The notes under the pieces: model-generated
Databases searched by the model: none
The model's input: the letters and a program-made list of their open reading frames with translations, nothing else
What the model was told of the DNA's origin: nothing
Assembly (NCBI GenBank): GCA_000181795.3
Contig: CM012953.1
Location: 16,125,996-16,164,994 of the forward strand
DNA: 38,999 nt
Source of the DNA: Trichinella spiralis
Lineage: Eukaryota; Nematoda; Enoplea; Trichinellida; Trichinellidae
Direction: 5' to 3'
Shown: positions 1 to 10,372 of the stretch, in pieces
How the letters are laid out: each line of letters begins with the position of its first letter
Position numbering within the stretch: position 1 is the first letter of the stretch
Translations under genes and position numbers: made by a program

Positions 1-83
1 TTTCCATCGTCTTTGCATATGGCAACCCTGTGCACAGAATTTTTCAATGAAATCATGATAACAATTACTGTTGTGAACAACAT
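1..83 (-). CDS. DNase II-like gene, first exon only (cut by window edge)
   Basis: The minus strand from an ATG at 83 reads MLFTTVIVIMISLKNS and then VHRVAICKDDGK, up to the window edge. This matches the signal peptide and first mature residues of the two complete DNase II-like genes in the window, which read QVATCKDDGN and QVATCRDDAD at the same place. The reading frame is open and the hydrophobic leader is intact. A TATAAAAG box lies on the minus strand at about 145-155, and a copy of the shared upstream block (201-268) sits at the same distance from the ATG as in the other two genes. The rest of the gene, including its catalytic motifs, is outside the window, so whether it is intact or active cannot be judged. 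Confidence 0.7.
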   Translation of the reverse strand, partial: MLFTTVIVIMISLKNSVHRVAICKDDG

Positions 84-200
84 TTTCACATACTTTGGAT
101 ATTTCAGTAATTTTGCTTCTTACATATTTTCTTTCATATATGCTGCTCTTTTATATTTATGAATATAACGTTGTGCGTGCATGAAAATGTTTATTGTTAT

Positions 201-268
201 CTGTTTATTTTATATTAGCTACAGTGCTGTGAAAATGAAGTAAAACTGGAAATGTTTATTTAAATAAT
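201..268 (-). promoter_or_regulatory. Shared upstream block of DNase II-like genes, copy 1
   Basis: About 70 bp, written on the plus strand as a TTTATTTTATATTA run, then TACAGTGCTG, then AATGTTTATTTAAATA. It is similar to the blocks at 1321-1377, 2033-2100 (opposite strand) and 7451-7524. It lies about 118 bp before the ATG of the edge gene at 83. Similarity to copy 4 seems to continue more weakly for another 200 bp or so. It may be a cis-regulatory module or simply duplicated flanking DNA. Confidence 0.5.
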
Positions 269-764
269 GCATAATGATTTAACTGTTAATATATTGCATA
301 CTTGTTTAATGGAATATTAACCGTTTAGTGCTTAATGGCATAAATATTAAAAGGTAGTAAATGCAAGTGATGTATCTACCTAGCATTATGTCAGTATTTA
401 CTTAGGCATGTGTGTATTGAAATTTTAAGTAAAAGAAAATTATTTCTAAGACTAAAACAATATAGTTAAAAATGAATTATGTGAATAACGTTTTTCAATA
501 ACTATTTGCACTTCTGAATGCTTTTTAAGATAAGATGACTGCTTCGGTTTTGTTAACATGAATAATAACGATGCTTATTCAGTTCAGCATTTCCATATTT
601 AAATGGCATGCAATTTTACATCACAATTTTCGACTCATCCTTAACATAATTTTATTTAAAGTTTAATAATCTACTTTTTATTGTTTATTGTTCACTTTCA
701 GTTTAATCACATATTTCATAACATAAACTGATGCTCAATTTCAAGTATTTCCATTGCTCTACAC

Positions 765-946
765 CAGCGTTTCTCAACAACTTTATCCTCGCGGAAACCT
801 AAATGTAATTTTTTTTGAAGAACTCCTGCATAATTTTTCAAATGTTCTTTTTCTTTTCAACACTTTTTTTCACACAATTTTTAATTGTGACAATATTTTG
901 CAGAACACCTGGACACCGCTCGCGGAACCTCTTTTGAGAAACGCTG
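765..946. mobile_element. hAT-type MITE (182 bp) with 8 bp target duplication
   Basis: Perfect 13 bp terminal inverted repeats (CAGCGTTTCTCAA at the left, TTGAGAAACGCTG at the right) are followed by degraded sub-terminal similarity around CTCGCGGAAACC and GCTCGCGGAACC. The element is flanked by CTCTACAC (757-764) and CTCTGCAC (947-954), an 8 bp target duplication with one mismatch. The CAG-TTCTCAA ends and 8 bp duplication are typical of hAT transposons. There is no coding capacity, so it is non-autonomous. The 126 aa open frame across it is not a gene. Confidence 0.8.
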
Positions 947-954
947 CTCTGCAC

Positions 955-2032
955 AATGGAAACCGTTTCAATCTTAAAGAATGCAATTATATTTTTTGTA
1001 TCTTCAATGATATACGACATATTTTCCGTTTTTATTTTAAAATTTATTTAAACGTAAATGCATCCAATTTTATTCCTTTTCCTTCACCCCAAGTCTTTAT
1101 CTATTCCATGTCAGCATTAGTGGCGGTTTTTTAGCCTTCCAGTTTGGTTAAGTCGTTATCACTACTGTTATGGTGGGAACCTCATAAACGGAAACAACCT
1201 TGCACTGAAATTGCAGATCCATAGCATACATGCACACCAGGGTCTAAAAATAGGATTTATGGGCGGTTTTGAAATATGCGAATGTTGAGGGATTATTATT
1301 AGTATTAAGAATGAATTTCACAGTAATTACACTGCTGAAAGAATTATCTGAAACAGGAAGTGTTTATTTAAATATCGGTAATAATCAAGTACTTTAGTAC
1401 CTTACTTTAGTAATCAGTAATTATACAAAAATTTTTTATTGGATGAATTCATTTTAAATAAATTTTAAACTAAAAACACAAAGTATGATACAAGAACATA
1501 CAAAATAGCATGCGCTAAAATGAAGATATGCAAAACATGGTTTTCTCTTAAGTATTTAAGCACCAGTTTTCATTAAATTTAATAAAAAAAAATTTCTAAT
1601 TAACAACCAATTACTATTAAAAATATCAGGTGATATTAGAAATTAATAATAAGCAATCAAAAATAGATAATAAAAGTTCAAATAAAACAAAAATAAAGAT
1701 TAATTGAGAAACTGATATCAAATGGTATGCAAGTTAAATATTAAAAAAATTAAATGTAACAAAAAACACAACTATTCGTTCTAAAAACAAACATTTATGT
1801 TAATTAAGCCTGAAAGCATTTAATTAAGAAAAGATATTTAAAAATATCCACCACGTACTTAATTATCAATAATTTGGTCACATAACTACTGATAACATTT
1901 TTTAAATTGACGTTTATATAAACATGGCCATGTCAACATCAGTTGAGGTTATACAGTTAACACCATGCAATCACAAATGTAACTAAATAGGTAAGCAGGA
2001 AGTGCAGAACAAATTGTTAAATGTATTATGTA
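955..2032. other. AT-rich intergenic stretch, no gene seen
   Basis: Apart from the orphan block at 1321-1377 this stretch shows only AT-rich sequence with short open frames of low-complexity composition. No exon with convincing splice sites or recognisable protein similarity was found on either strand. Confidence 0.5.
1321..1377 (-). promoter_or_regulatory. Orphan copy of the DNase II-like upstream block, copy 2
   Basis: The plus strand reads TAATTACACTGCTGAAAG, then AATTATCTGAAACAGGAAG, then TGTTTATTTAAATAT. It is close to the blocks upstream of the two complete DNase II-like genes. By analogy a minus-strand start would be expected near 1205, but no signal peptide or DNase II exon was seen there, so this copy may mark a lost gene. 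Confidence 0.4.
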
Positions 2033-2100
2033 TAATTTAAATAAACATTTAAGGTTTCAGATAATTCCTGTAGCAATGTGATTAATATAAAATAAATAAA
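2033..2100 (+). promoter_or_regulatory. Shared upstream block, copy 3, before the plus-strand DNase II-like gene
   Basis: This is the reverse complement of the other copies: ATTTAAATAAACATTTAAGG, then TTTCAGATAATTCCTG, then TTAATATAAAATAAATAA. Its near end is about 121 bp before the ATG at 2221. A TATATAAAT box follows at about 2142-2150. In gene orientation it matches copies 1 and 4. Confidence 0.5.
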
Positions 2101-2220
2101 TAACAGTTAACATTAAGATGCATAAACATGAAGGCATGTTACTATATATAAATGAGCAACACAAATAAAAGCAAGCCAGCAAAGAAGGAAATTACGATAA
2201 TATTCAAATTTCATTAAAAA

Positions 2221-3816
2221 ATGTTCATATCAATAATTGTTATTTTGATTTCGGTAAGAACTTGTATTGCGCAGGTTGCAACATGTAAAGACGATGGTAA
2301 CGTCAATGTAGATTGGTACGCTGATTCAAAACATTATTGCATAAAATACATTTATCAGTAAAAGCGTGAAGTGCAAAGCATCGCTTAAATTAAAAACGTT
2401 TGTGCAAAGAAAATTCAATTAATTAATTAAGAATGTGACTTATTTGCAATATTCAAAAATATATAAAATTATAGAAGAAGCGTAATCCATTTTCATCAAA
2501 TTTTTGAATAAAAATTTTTCGTCATCGCAATGCCTGTTTGCTATAGAATAGTTACATTTTAGGTATTTTGTATATAAGCCCCCAAATGTGTTAAGCTCGA
2601 AACTTTTGAAATCAGCAGGAAATCCAGCTTGGGCTGCTTCTGGAGTAAACATTGATCAAAACGCAGGCCATTCAATAATTAGAACAATGGCAAATTTTGT
2701 ACAGTACCATGCACAAATTAATGTTCTTGCATATAGTGACGATCCACCAAACTTGCCTCCTAGAAATGAAAAAAGCAAATCGAAAGGTCACTGCAATTTT
2801 AGATTTGATAAATAAGTAAAACAATAAATTAAATTTATGTACTGCTTTCAGGAGTTCTTTTAGTGCGCAGTCCAGCGGATGAAGCTGCGTGGTTTGTGCA
2901 CACAGTTCCTAATTTTCTAGCATATCTTAGTGCTTATTCTTGGCCAGCAGCGGAAACGCCTAAAGGGCATATGTTTTTGTGTGTATCGTTTAACAAAGCT
3001 CATTTGAATTCTGTTGGTACGAAAATAAGTTTTTTCATTTCCATAAAATATTATATTACAGCTTTGTAACTGCAATTTTTAATGCCCATCAAATGCTCGA
3101 ATTACATTTATGCATTTGAATTTAATTAATCAGAAATTTTCAATTTTAAGGTAAAGCAATTCGATACCAAGAACCATACGTGTATGTAAATAATTTGCCT
3201 GCTGCAATTTTGAATCAAAATATGGAACTGTCTAATTTGATAAACGGTATTGACGTTCGAGTAACATCTTTTCTGGCACATGAAAGATTTGCAACAAAAT
3301 CTGCACAAGCTGTGGCAAATATTCAAGCTTTTGGGAAACATTCAAAATCATTTGCAGGTTATTACTTTTCCATTCAAACATCAAATATCTCTATATGATA
3401 TTCAATTATTTAGATATGTATGCAAGGATTTTGAGAAATAGATTTGCCGCAAGCATCATGGTATGGTCACCTGCTGATGCAAGATCAAAATCAATTTGTC
3501 GTGGACAACATAAACTTCAAAAAATTACTTCAATACAACTTGATGGTGTTCAAGTGAGCCGTGGGGATGATAGCGCAAAGTGGGCACTAATTGACGGAAA
3601 GAACACTGTTTGTTTCACAACAAATGATTATACAGTAAATTTTTGATATAAAATCATTTTATAATATATTTTTGAAATATTATTACAATTTATATCTTTC
3701 AATTTTTTTAGGCTACTGATAAACGGACTCCCGGAGCGGCTGTTTGTTTAGAAAATGCTGGTGTTTATAACGCTTTCCGTACAGCAGCACTTAATGTTGA
3801 AGCATGCAATAATTGA
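2221..3816 (+). CDS. Secreted DNase II-like protein, probably catalytically dead (338 aa, six exons)
   Basis: Exons derived by hand: 2221-2315, 2563-2786, 2852-3016, 3151-3357, 3414-3634, 3712-3816; all have GT/AG borders and compatible phases, giving 338 aa (human DNase II is 360). Residues 1-17 form a signal peptide ending TCIA before QVATCKDD. Family landmarks follow in order: VDWYFVYKPP, YSDDPPNLPP, WFVHTVPNFL, YSWPAAETPKGHMFLCVSF, FGKHSKS and DDSAKW. In human DNase II the HxK motifs are GHTKG and DHSKW. Here they read SKSKG and DSAKW, so both catalytic histidines are replaced while the lysines remain; the histidine in FVHTVPNF is kept. The frame is intact, so this looks like a secreted pseudoenzyme rather than a decayed gene. 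AATAAA lies near 3977. It converges with the related gene at 5742-7339. Confidence 0.88.
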
Positions 3817-5741
3817 TTCTCAATGATTCTAACTTTTATTCTCTTTTATAGTTTGTGAAAATTATCTAGCATTTTAATTTTCTTTCATTTTTATTATTTG
3901 AAAATATGAATCTTATTTTAAATTATAATGGCTTTTTAAATGTTTGGGATTTTTAAATTTTTGTCAACTTTTGAAAATAAAACATCTATTTTATATTCAC
4001 AAGTTTTTAAATGAACTGTTACTCCAAAAGAGTTTGAAACTTGTACTAATGTGTTTACTGCTATTATAATATGTTTGAAGTTGCAATGCAAATTGAAATG
4101 CATATATTTTAGGTAAATTGATGCAGCTTTTTCTATTATGATTTTATTTTGTATCTGTGAAATAATTATGAATGTAGTCTATCTGTTTTCATCTTACTCA
4201 TCTTAAGTTTCGTTTATGCATTCAGTATTTGTTTGAGCCAGTAAATAATTCACTAAGAAATTGCAGAAATATTCCTCTTACTGTTCAGATATAATAATGA
4301 AATTTTACAAACATCATTTTGAAGGATATGCTTTATTTGTAATATATTCTACCAAAGAAGCGCTGTGTTACGAAGCCTACAAGCAGAATTCATATTTTTT
4401 ATTTAAAATTAAAGTAAAATGTTTGTTGTATTACTCTAATATGTGATTTTATTGTTTTGTGCAACAAAATTTTAAATACTAATTTCAAATGCAGAAGCAT
4501 GCTATAATTCATCTAAAAATATTATCTATATCTAATCTATCTAATAAGTAATAATAAGCGTAAATAATTAATGTTGAACTGAATTTGAATTATTGTGACA
4601 TTTATAATAAAATATAAGAAAGTTCGAAATGACAGGCATGGCTGTCAATCTTGATGATAACAAAAAAGATGCATATGCTTGTTAAAGAAGTATGAAAATA
4701 TTCAAAAGTTAGTATTGATATTAAAGAATATTTTCCACATGCCTTATTTTCAATTATTTTATTCTCAAGATTTTAATATGCTGCTTTTAATTAGAATTCA
4801 AACACATGAAAAAGTTAATATTAATACAGAGTTATATAAATGTAACAGGCAATATTCATGTAATACAAGCAAAAGTATTACTAAATAAGTACTGAATTAA
4901 TTGCTTTATCAATTTTTTGCTATTTTAATAAGCATTTGCTATCTCAGTTCACTGTTGCGCCACTGTAATAAAAATGAATAAATGGGTTCAAATATCTCAA
5001 GCACAAACGCAGCGATATATGTAGCTACATACAAATGCGCAACATTAATGATAATAAATGCATACAGATATCAACTACTGAAATACACAAAGTTGATTAA
5101 AATAATGTTTACTGCAATAACTCCTATCCTGATCTCGTTAAAATGCTCTATATACGGGCTAAAATTTACAAAGGCCGTGCCAGCGGAAATGTAAATTGAA
5201 GGATTGACCTCTGAAATTTATTTTTATATTGGCGCACATGCTTTACATAAACTAAACAGTACATTGTAGAAATGCAATTATTCAAAATATAAGAGATTTT
5301 AGAAATAAATTTTCTGACGGCGTTCAAATATGGATATTATCTGATTTGGCATTGAATTCAATTTGAAATAGAAAACGTAGACTTTAACTAAGCAGACCTA
5401 TCTTTTATTTAAATTCCTGCTATTCTTCATATTAAGTGCTTTTAACTTACATTTTTATGAGGTAACCCATCGCATTTAATATTTAGTACATTTAATCCAA
5501 TATTATGACGCATATAAATTTTATGTCATGCATATTTCTTTATTTTCAAATATTAAAGTCAGTTAACTATATAATTTCTATGAGTATTAAGCATTACAAT
5601 GAAATATTTTTCGCATTATTCTAAAACCATTATCATGAAAGAGTTTATTTATGTTTTCCAATATTGAAAATAACAAAATGAAAAATGGTAAATAATTTTT
5701 TACTTCACAAGAAACAGAAACTGGCATTTAACTATCAAAAA
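3817..5741. other. Intergenic spacer between convergent DNase II-like genes
   Basis: Contains the 3' UTR of the plus-strand gene (AATAAA near 3977) and probably that of the minus-strand gene (TTTATT on the plus strand at about 5644). The rest is AT-rich. The open frame at 4982-5194 has no recognisable motif, signal peptide or splice context and is not called. Confidence 0.5.
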
Positions 5742-7339
5742 TTATTTGCTGCATGCTTCAAGATTAGACGCTGCAGTGCTGAAAGTGTTATAAACGGCAG
5801 CATTCTCTAAACATACAGCTGCACCTGGAATTTGCTTTTCAGTCGCCTAAAAGAAAGGAATTTCATATATATTAAAAATTATGAATATAGTTCATTTCAA
5901 TAATGTACTTTATAATCATTTGTTGTAAGGCAAACGATATTTTTTCCATCAACTACTGCCCATCTTGCGCTATCAGCTTCACGCCTCACTTGAACACCAT
6001 CAAATTGCATTGGAGAAGCAACTTTTCGCAGTTGATACTGTCCTTTGCAAATTGACTTTGATCTTGTATCAGACGGCGCCCATATTCTGATGGTGGCAGC
6101 AAGTTTTTTTTTCAAAACTTTTGCATACATATCTAATTATATTTTTTACTTTTATTTCTTTTAATAATTCAGTAAAAACAAAACTACCTGAATGTGATTT
6201 TGTGTGTTTTCCGAAAGCTTCTATATTCGCAGCTGCTCCATTTGCCGACTTTGTTGCAAATTTTGCATGTTCCAAAAAAGGTGTTACTCGAATCTGAGCT
6301 CCCGTTATTAAATTAGATAGTTCTACATGTTGATTCAGAAGTTCAGGTGATAAATTATTCGCGTATATGAATGGTTCCTGGTATCGAATAGCTTTAGCTA
6401 AAAATTTTCTATTAATTAGCTGATGATACATTATATGAATTCAAAACTCCTGATTATAAATGAGCACTAAGAGTTCAAAATTATGAACTTGGAAGTAATA
6501 TTTTATAAATATACTACATTGAAAAGTCTTGTTTTCATACCAACTGAATTTAAATGTGCTTCATTAAACGATACACACAAGAACATGTGTCCTTTTGCTG
6601 TTTCCTCTGCTGGCCAAGAATAACCACCGAGATGTGCCAAAAAATTAGGCACAGTGTGCACAAACCATGCTGCTGCGTCATCTACTCTATTGTCAACTAA
6701 AAGTACTCCTAAAAACAAAATGTGTTGTACTGCTTTAATAGACAACTTTCAAATAACCTTTAGCTTTGCTTTTTCCATTTTGTGGTGGCAAATTTGGTGG
6801 ATCATCACTATATGCAAGAACTTTGATGTTCATGTTGTCTGCTATAAAATTAGCCATTGTTGTAGATATTGAATGGCCTGCGGCTAGATTGATAGCTCGA
6901 GCAGATGGAGTCCAAGCTATAACTGCTGCTGATTTTATAATTTTGCTGTTCTCTGAATTTGGGGGTTTGTATACAAAAAACCTTAAAATAAAAATTCTGC
7001 AGCAAAAGAAAATTATGATAAATTGAAGTACATTAAAAATGTAAGAATGTGAATGATGCTTCTTTTGTTATTTTAGATTCATTCCAAGAATAATAATCTA
7101 TAATTTGATAATAATGATTAATAAAATTCTTGACTATGTAATTGAATGCTTAATATTTAAACTTTTAATTTAAGCGTCTGTTTTGCATAAGCGCTTTAAA
7201 AGTAAGAAGAAATTCACAAGCTGTGATTTTATTATGCCTACCAATCTGTATTAGCATCAGCGTCATCCCTGCAAGTTGCCACCTGTGCAGTAGAGGCTTT
7301 CAGTAAAATCAGAATACAAACCACCGATGTGAACTTCAT
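5742..7339 (-). CDS. Secreted DNase II-like protein, probably catalytically dead (342 aa, six exons)
   Basis: Exons on the minus strand: 7242-7339, 6758-6981, 6541-6708, 6188-6397, 5909-6132, 5742-5846; all GT/AG, total 342 aa. Intron positions and phases match the gene at 2221-3816 exactly, so the two are duplicates. The signal peptide is MKFTSVVCILILLKASTA before QVATCRDD. Landmarks: DWFFVYKPPN, VLAYSDDPPNLPP, WFVHTVPNFLAHL, SWPAEETAKGHMFLCVSF, FGKHTKSHS, AVCLENAAVYNTF. The motif GHTKG of active DNase II reads SKAKG, and DHSKW reads DSARW. Both catalytic histidines and one lysine are therefore lost, although the frame is open throughout. A TATATAAG box lies before the ATG. Loss of nuclease activity is inferred from these residues; a non-catalytic secreted role is possible but unknown. 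Confidence 0.88.
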
Positions 7340-7450
7340 TTTAATGAACTTTGCTTACTTAAGTAATTTACTATCTTATATATTCTTTTTCCTATATGTA
7401 TCTCTTATATATAATTAAATATCATCATATTTATGCTTGACTATGCTTTC

Positions 7451-7524
7451 GAGTATTTATTTATTTTATATTAATTACATTGCCAGCACAATTAACCTGA
7501 AACACTGAATGTTTATTTAAATAG
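7451..7524 (-). promoter_or_regulatory. Shared upstream block, copy 4, before the minus-strand DNase II-like gene
   Basis: The plus strand reads ATTTATTTATTTTATATTA, then ATTACATTGCCAG, then CTGAAACACTGAATG, then TTTATTTAAATAGG. The near edge is about 112 bp before the ATG at 7339. The same block is found at nearly the same distance from the edge gene and the plus-strand gene, in the same relative orientation. Confidence 0.5.
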
Positions 7525-8454
7525 GAAATAATTTAAGTTGCTAATATATTACTTACTTATTTAGTAATTCTGGTACCTGCTTTCTGTACTATTAATATAT
7601 CTATGTATTTTGGTATCAATATTGACGTTATTATGTGTATTTCAATTTCAGTTAAATGAAATTTTTTACAGATTTCAGAACAAAATAATTGAAAACATGT
7701 GGGAAGCATTATTTAATTTAGTTTTCCTCACATCATGCTTTTACGGTGATCTAAGAAGAATTTTTATTCAGCTATCTTCGACAAAATGACAATTCTGCTT
7801 GTTAAATTCCACTTCATTATATTTAATTAGCTAATTTGTTTTATATTTAATCTTGTAGCACAGTTTATATTTATTTGTTTTTAGTCTATTCAGTAATATA
7901 TTTCTTATTTGTTATTATTTGTTTTACATGTTATACACTGTTGGTTGATATTTCATAAGTGATATCTTTACGTGTTTGCTTAATGCATAATTGCAATGAC
8001 CTATTTTCACACTAACTAAATTTAATTCAATTGTATGTCTTTATATGTAAGCATTTCTCCTTCTTTGTTTCTGCTGATAGCTAAAAGCAGACACTAGCTA
8101 GCTAAAAGCCAAAAAAGTTATTGTTCAATGTAAACAATTCGATTACTTTCTTCTTTATCGATTAAAAAATCTTTTTTTTAGAATTGTCTCATTTGAATTT
8201 TGTCGCAACGAGATATATAAAAATAAAGACACCAGTAAATTACCTTTTTTTGTTTCCTGTGGGAAAATGTGATTAATCGTAATGTATACTAGTCCGTTTG
8301 ATATTTCCATGGTTTATCGCAAAATTTTCAACTGTTTTTGCTATTGGTGATGAATGACCAAAATAAAATTTTGTCATTTTATAACTTTTGTGTTGAATAT
8401 TTGCTGCATTATTAAATTTAGAGCCCAGTATGCATGGACCTTAATAATGTGCAT
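7525..8454. other. AT-rich intergenic stretch, nothing recognised
   Basis: Beyond weak continuation of the upstream block similarity (to about 7660) no exon, repeat or RNA gene was recognised. Confidence 0.45.
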
Positions 8455-8688
8455 TGTTAGGATGTGTAGAAACTGGAGAACAGCAGCAAGATGGCGCCGT
8501 CAGAGACAAAGGATTGTGGGAAGGCGGCGCTTCAAAGATGTCCATTGAAGCATTTATTTCATCTTTAAAGTAACACAGTTTTGAGACATCGATCAAGATC
8601 ACGGCGGTTGCTAGATCCTCCAACAGATGCGATTGCTTCGTTGTATTATATATATATATATATCATTTGTTGTAAGGCATATATATAT

Positions 8689-8719
<31 letters not shown>

Positions 8720-8960
8720 ATACAACGATTATATAATAGATATACTATATAATGATATAATAGATATATATATAATAGATATATATTATATTATATAATA
8801 GAGATAAAAGTGTATCGCTGGACTGCAATGATTAGTCTGAACTTTAAGACTACTTTTGATGATGTTTCAATGACGCTGTCAGCAATCCTACTGCATACTA
8901 TAAAAGCTCAATGTTTCTTTTCTGTTATATGAATAAAATGTGAATAATATTCTTACGACA
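8455..8960 (+). mobile_element. Possible solo LTR of a retrotransposon (family unassigned)
   Basis: A ~506 bp stretch begins TGTTAGGATG and ends TTACGACA. It carries, in LTR order, a GC-richer 5' part, a TATAAAAG box at about 8899, and an AATAAA signal at 8932-8937 close to the end. It is richer in GC than its surroundings apart from the TA tract inside it. No clear target duplication was found and no paired LTR or pol-like sequence is visible nearby, so it would be a solo or fragmentary copy. It could equally be ordinary intergenic DNA. Confidence 0.28.
8638..8728. repeat. TA-rich palindrome with ~25 bp arms
   Basis: The left arm begins TCGTTGTATTATATATATAT (8638-8662) and the right arm ends ATATATATAATACAACGA (8704-8728). 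They are reverse complements, including the non-TA flanks. The spacer includes an 18 bp non-repetitive piece at 8662-8679 that also occurs at 5915-5932. More TA and ATAATAG repeats follow to about 8805. The sequence could extrude as a cruciform and may be hard to assemble. Confidence 0.7.
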
Positions 8961-10372
8961 TTTCAATCCACGACGAGGCATGCCCAGCAAGCTGCAAGTT
9001 AGAGGCGAAAACAAGGTGATGGAAACCAGTGGCTTGACGAGAGGATCAACACTTTGCAAAAGTGCTACTTAGATATTACGTTTCTTGTGCTCAAAAAATC
9101 CCGATGCATTATTTAAATTTGCTTCATTTTATTAGTTCCTTTAAAATGTAGCACTTTATATTTGAAACATATGTCAACACCAAATATAGCATTTTATGAG
9201 GAGAAAAAAATTCGAACATGCGCATCAGTTTGTCCTGATCGTATTCATCATTAATAAAAGAATTTCTTATTCAATGTAAATGCTGCTGTGAAATGTAAAC
9301 AAAAGTTTCAAATATCAGGGGAAGATATTGATATCATTTGCAAAATTTTTTGATATCAGATTTGGAAAAAAATTAATCTGTTTCAAAATCAAATATTTTT
9401 AAAAAAGATTGCTGAAAACAATGTGGCATGTTTGCTTTGTAGACATGCTTATCTTTTGTTCAAATTATGCACTATAATAAAAAAGATGAAATAAAAATGA
9501 AAAAAAATTGATAATAATTTTTGTGTTCGAATCCGAATGATCATGACGAAATGAGGAGAAAGGACGACTGATCTCTGTTCCGCATGGACTGAATCAAGCC
9601 ACTTAAAAAGAAATTCAGCTGACAAGACGCTTGCAAGGATCAAATGATTCATCACTTTGGACATAGTGTGTACTCTATGGGCAGGTGAAGGTGGCAGAGG
9701 ACGATGGCTGGAAAATTTCATTTTCCGCACATTTAGGCATTTCCAGTCACACCGCTCAGTTTGTGCAATGGAATGAAGCCAGCTTTTAATGCTTGATGTT
9801 GTAATCACTGTGTGGCACTAAGCCGATACAACTGAGTGGAATGTACTGGCTGACTACGATTCAATAAAATATTTACGGGCTTATTATCATGAACACACTT
9901 ATAAACTACATAGTCGATGAATATGAATATGAAATGAGATTGGGCAAGTAAAGATGCTGAGAAAATAAAAATCCCAAAATATTTTCATCATAATAGTAAT
10001 TTAATTAAATTATCAAGTGCACAAATCTTCGTTGTATTCATGACTAATTCAAATAAAAAAATGTTTTTTCATTATACATGGAGAATTATTGGAAAAATAT
10101 AGTAAAAGCAAAGTGAATTATAAACTAAACTTATTATGTACAGCTGTGTAAATAAATGCATTTATGAATTATATGTTTCATCATTTTTTTCACTTAATGC
10201 AACATATACGGATCAACCTTTTTTTTATTTTTGGAAGAACTTGTTGACTTTTCTTTAAAATTAATTTTTTTGATATTTTGAGAACTCTTACAGTTTAATT
10301 AAATAGGTTTATGTGATGATAATAATAATAATGTGGAAATAAATGAATAATTTAAAAAATTTAATGTGGAAA
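8961..10372. other. Intergenic stretch without recognised gene
   Basis: The 9449-9808 minus-strand open frame contains a 9.5-9.8 kb segment of near 45% GC, unlike its surroundings, but its translation shows no known motif. The 10 bp AGTGGCTTGA near 9031 recurs inverted near 9594. This may be old repeat DNA; no family is assigned. Confidence 0.35.

Noticed and set aside
754-1134. 126-codon plus-strand frame
   Set aside because: It runs across the MITE and AT-rich flank and has no protein-like features.
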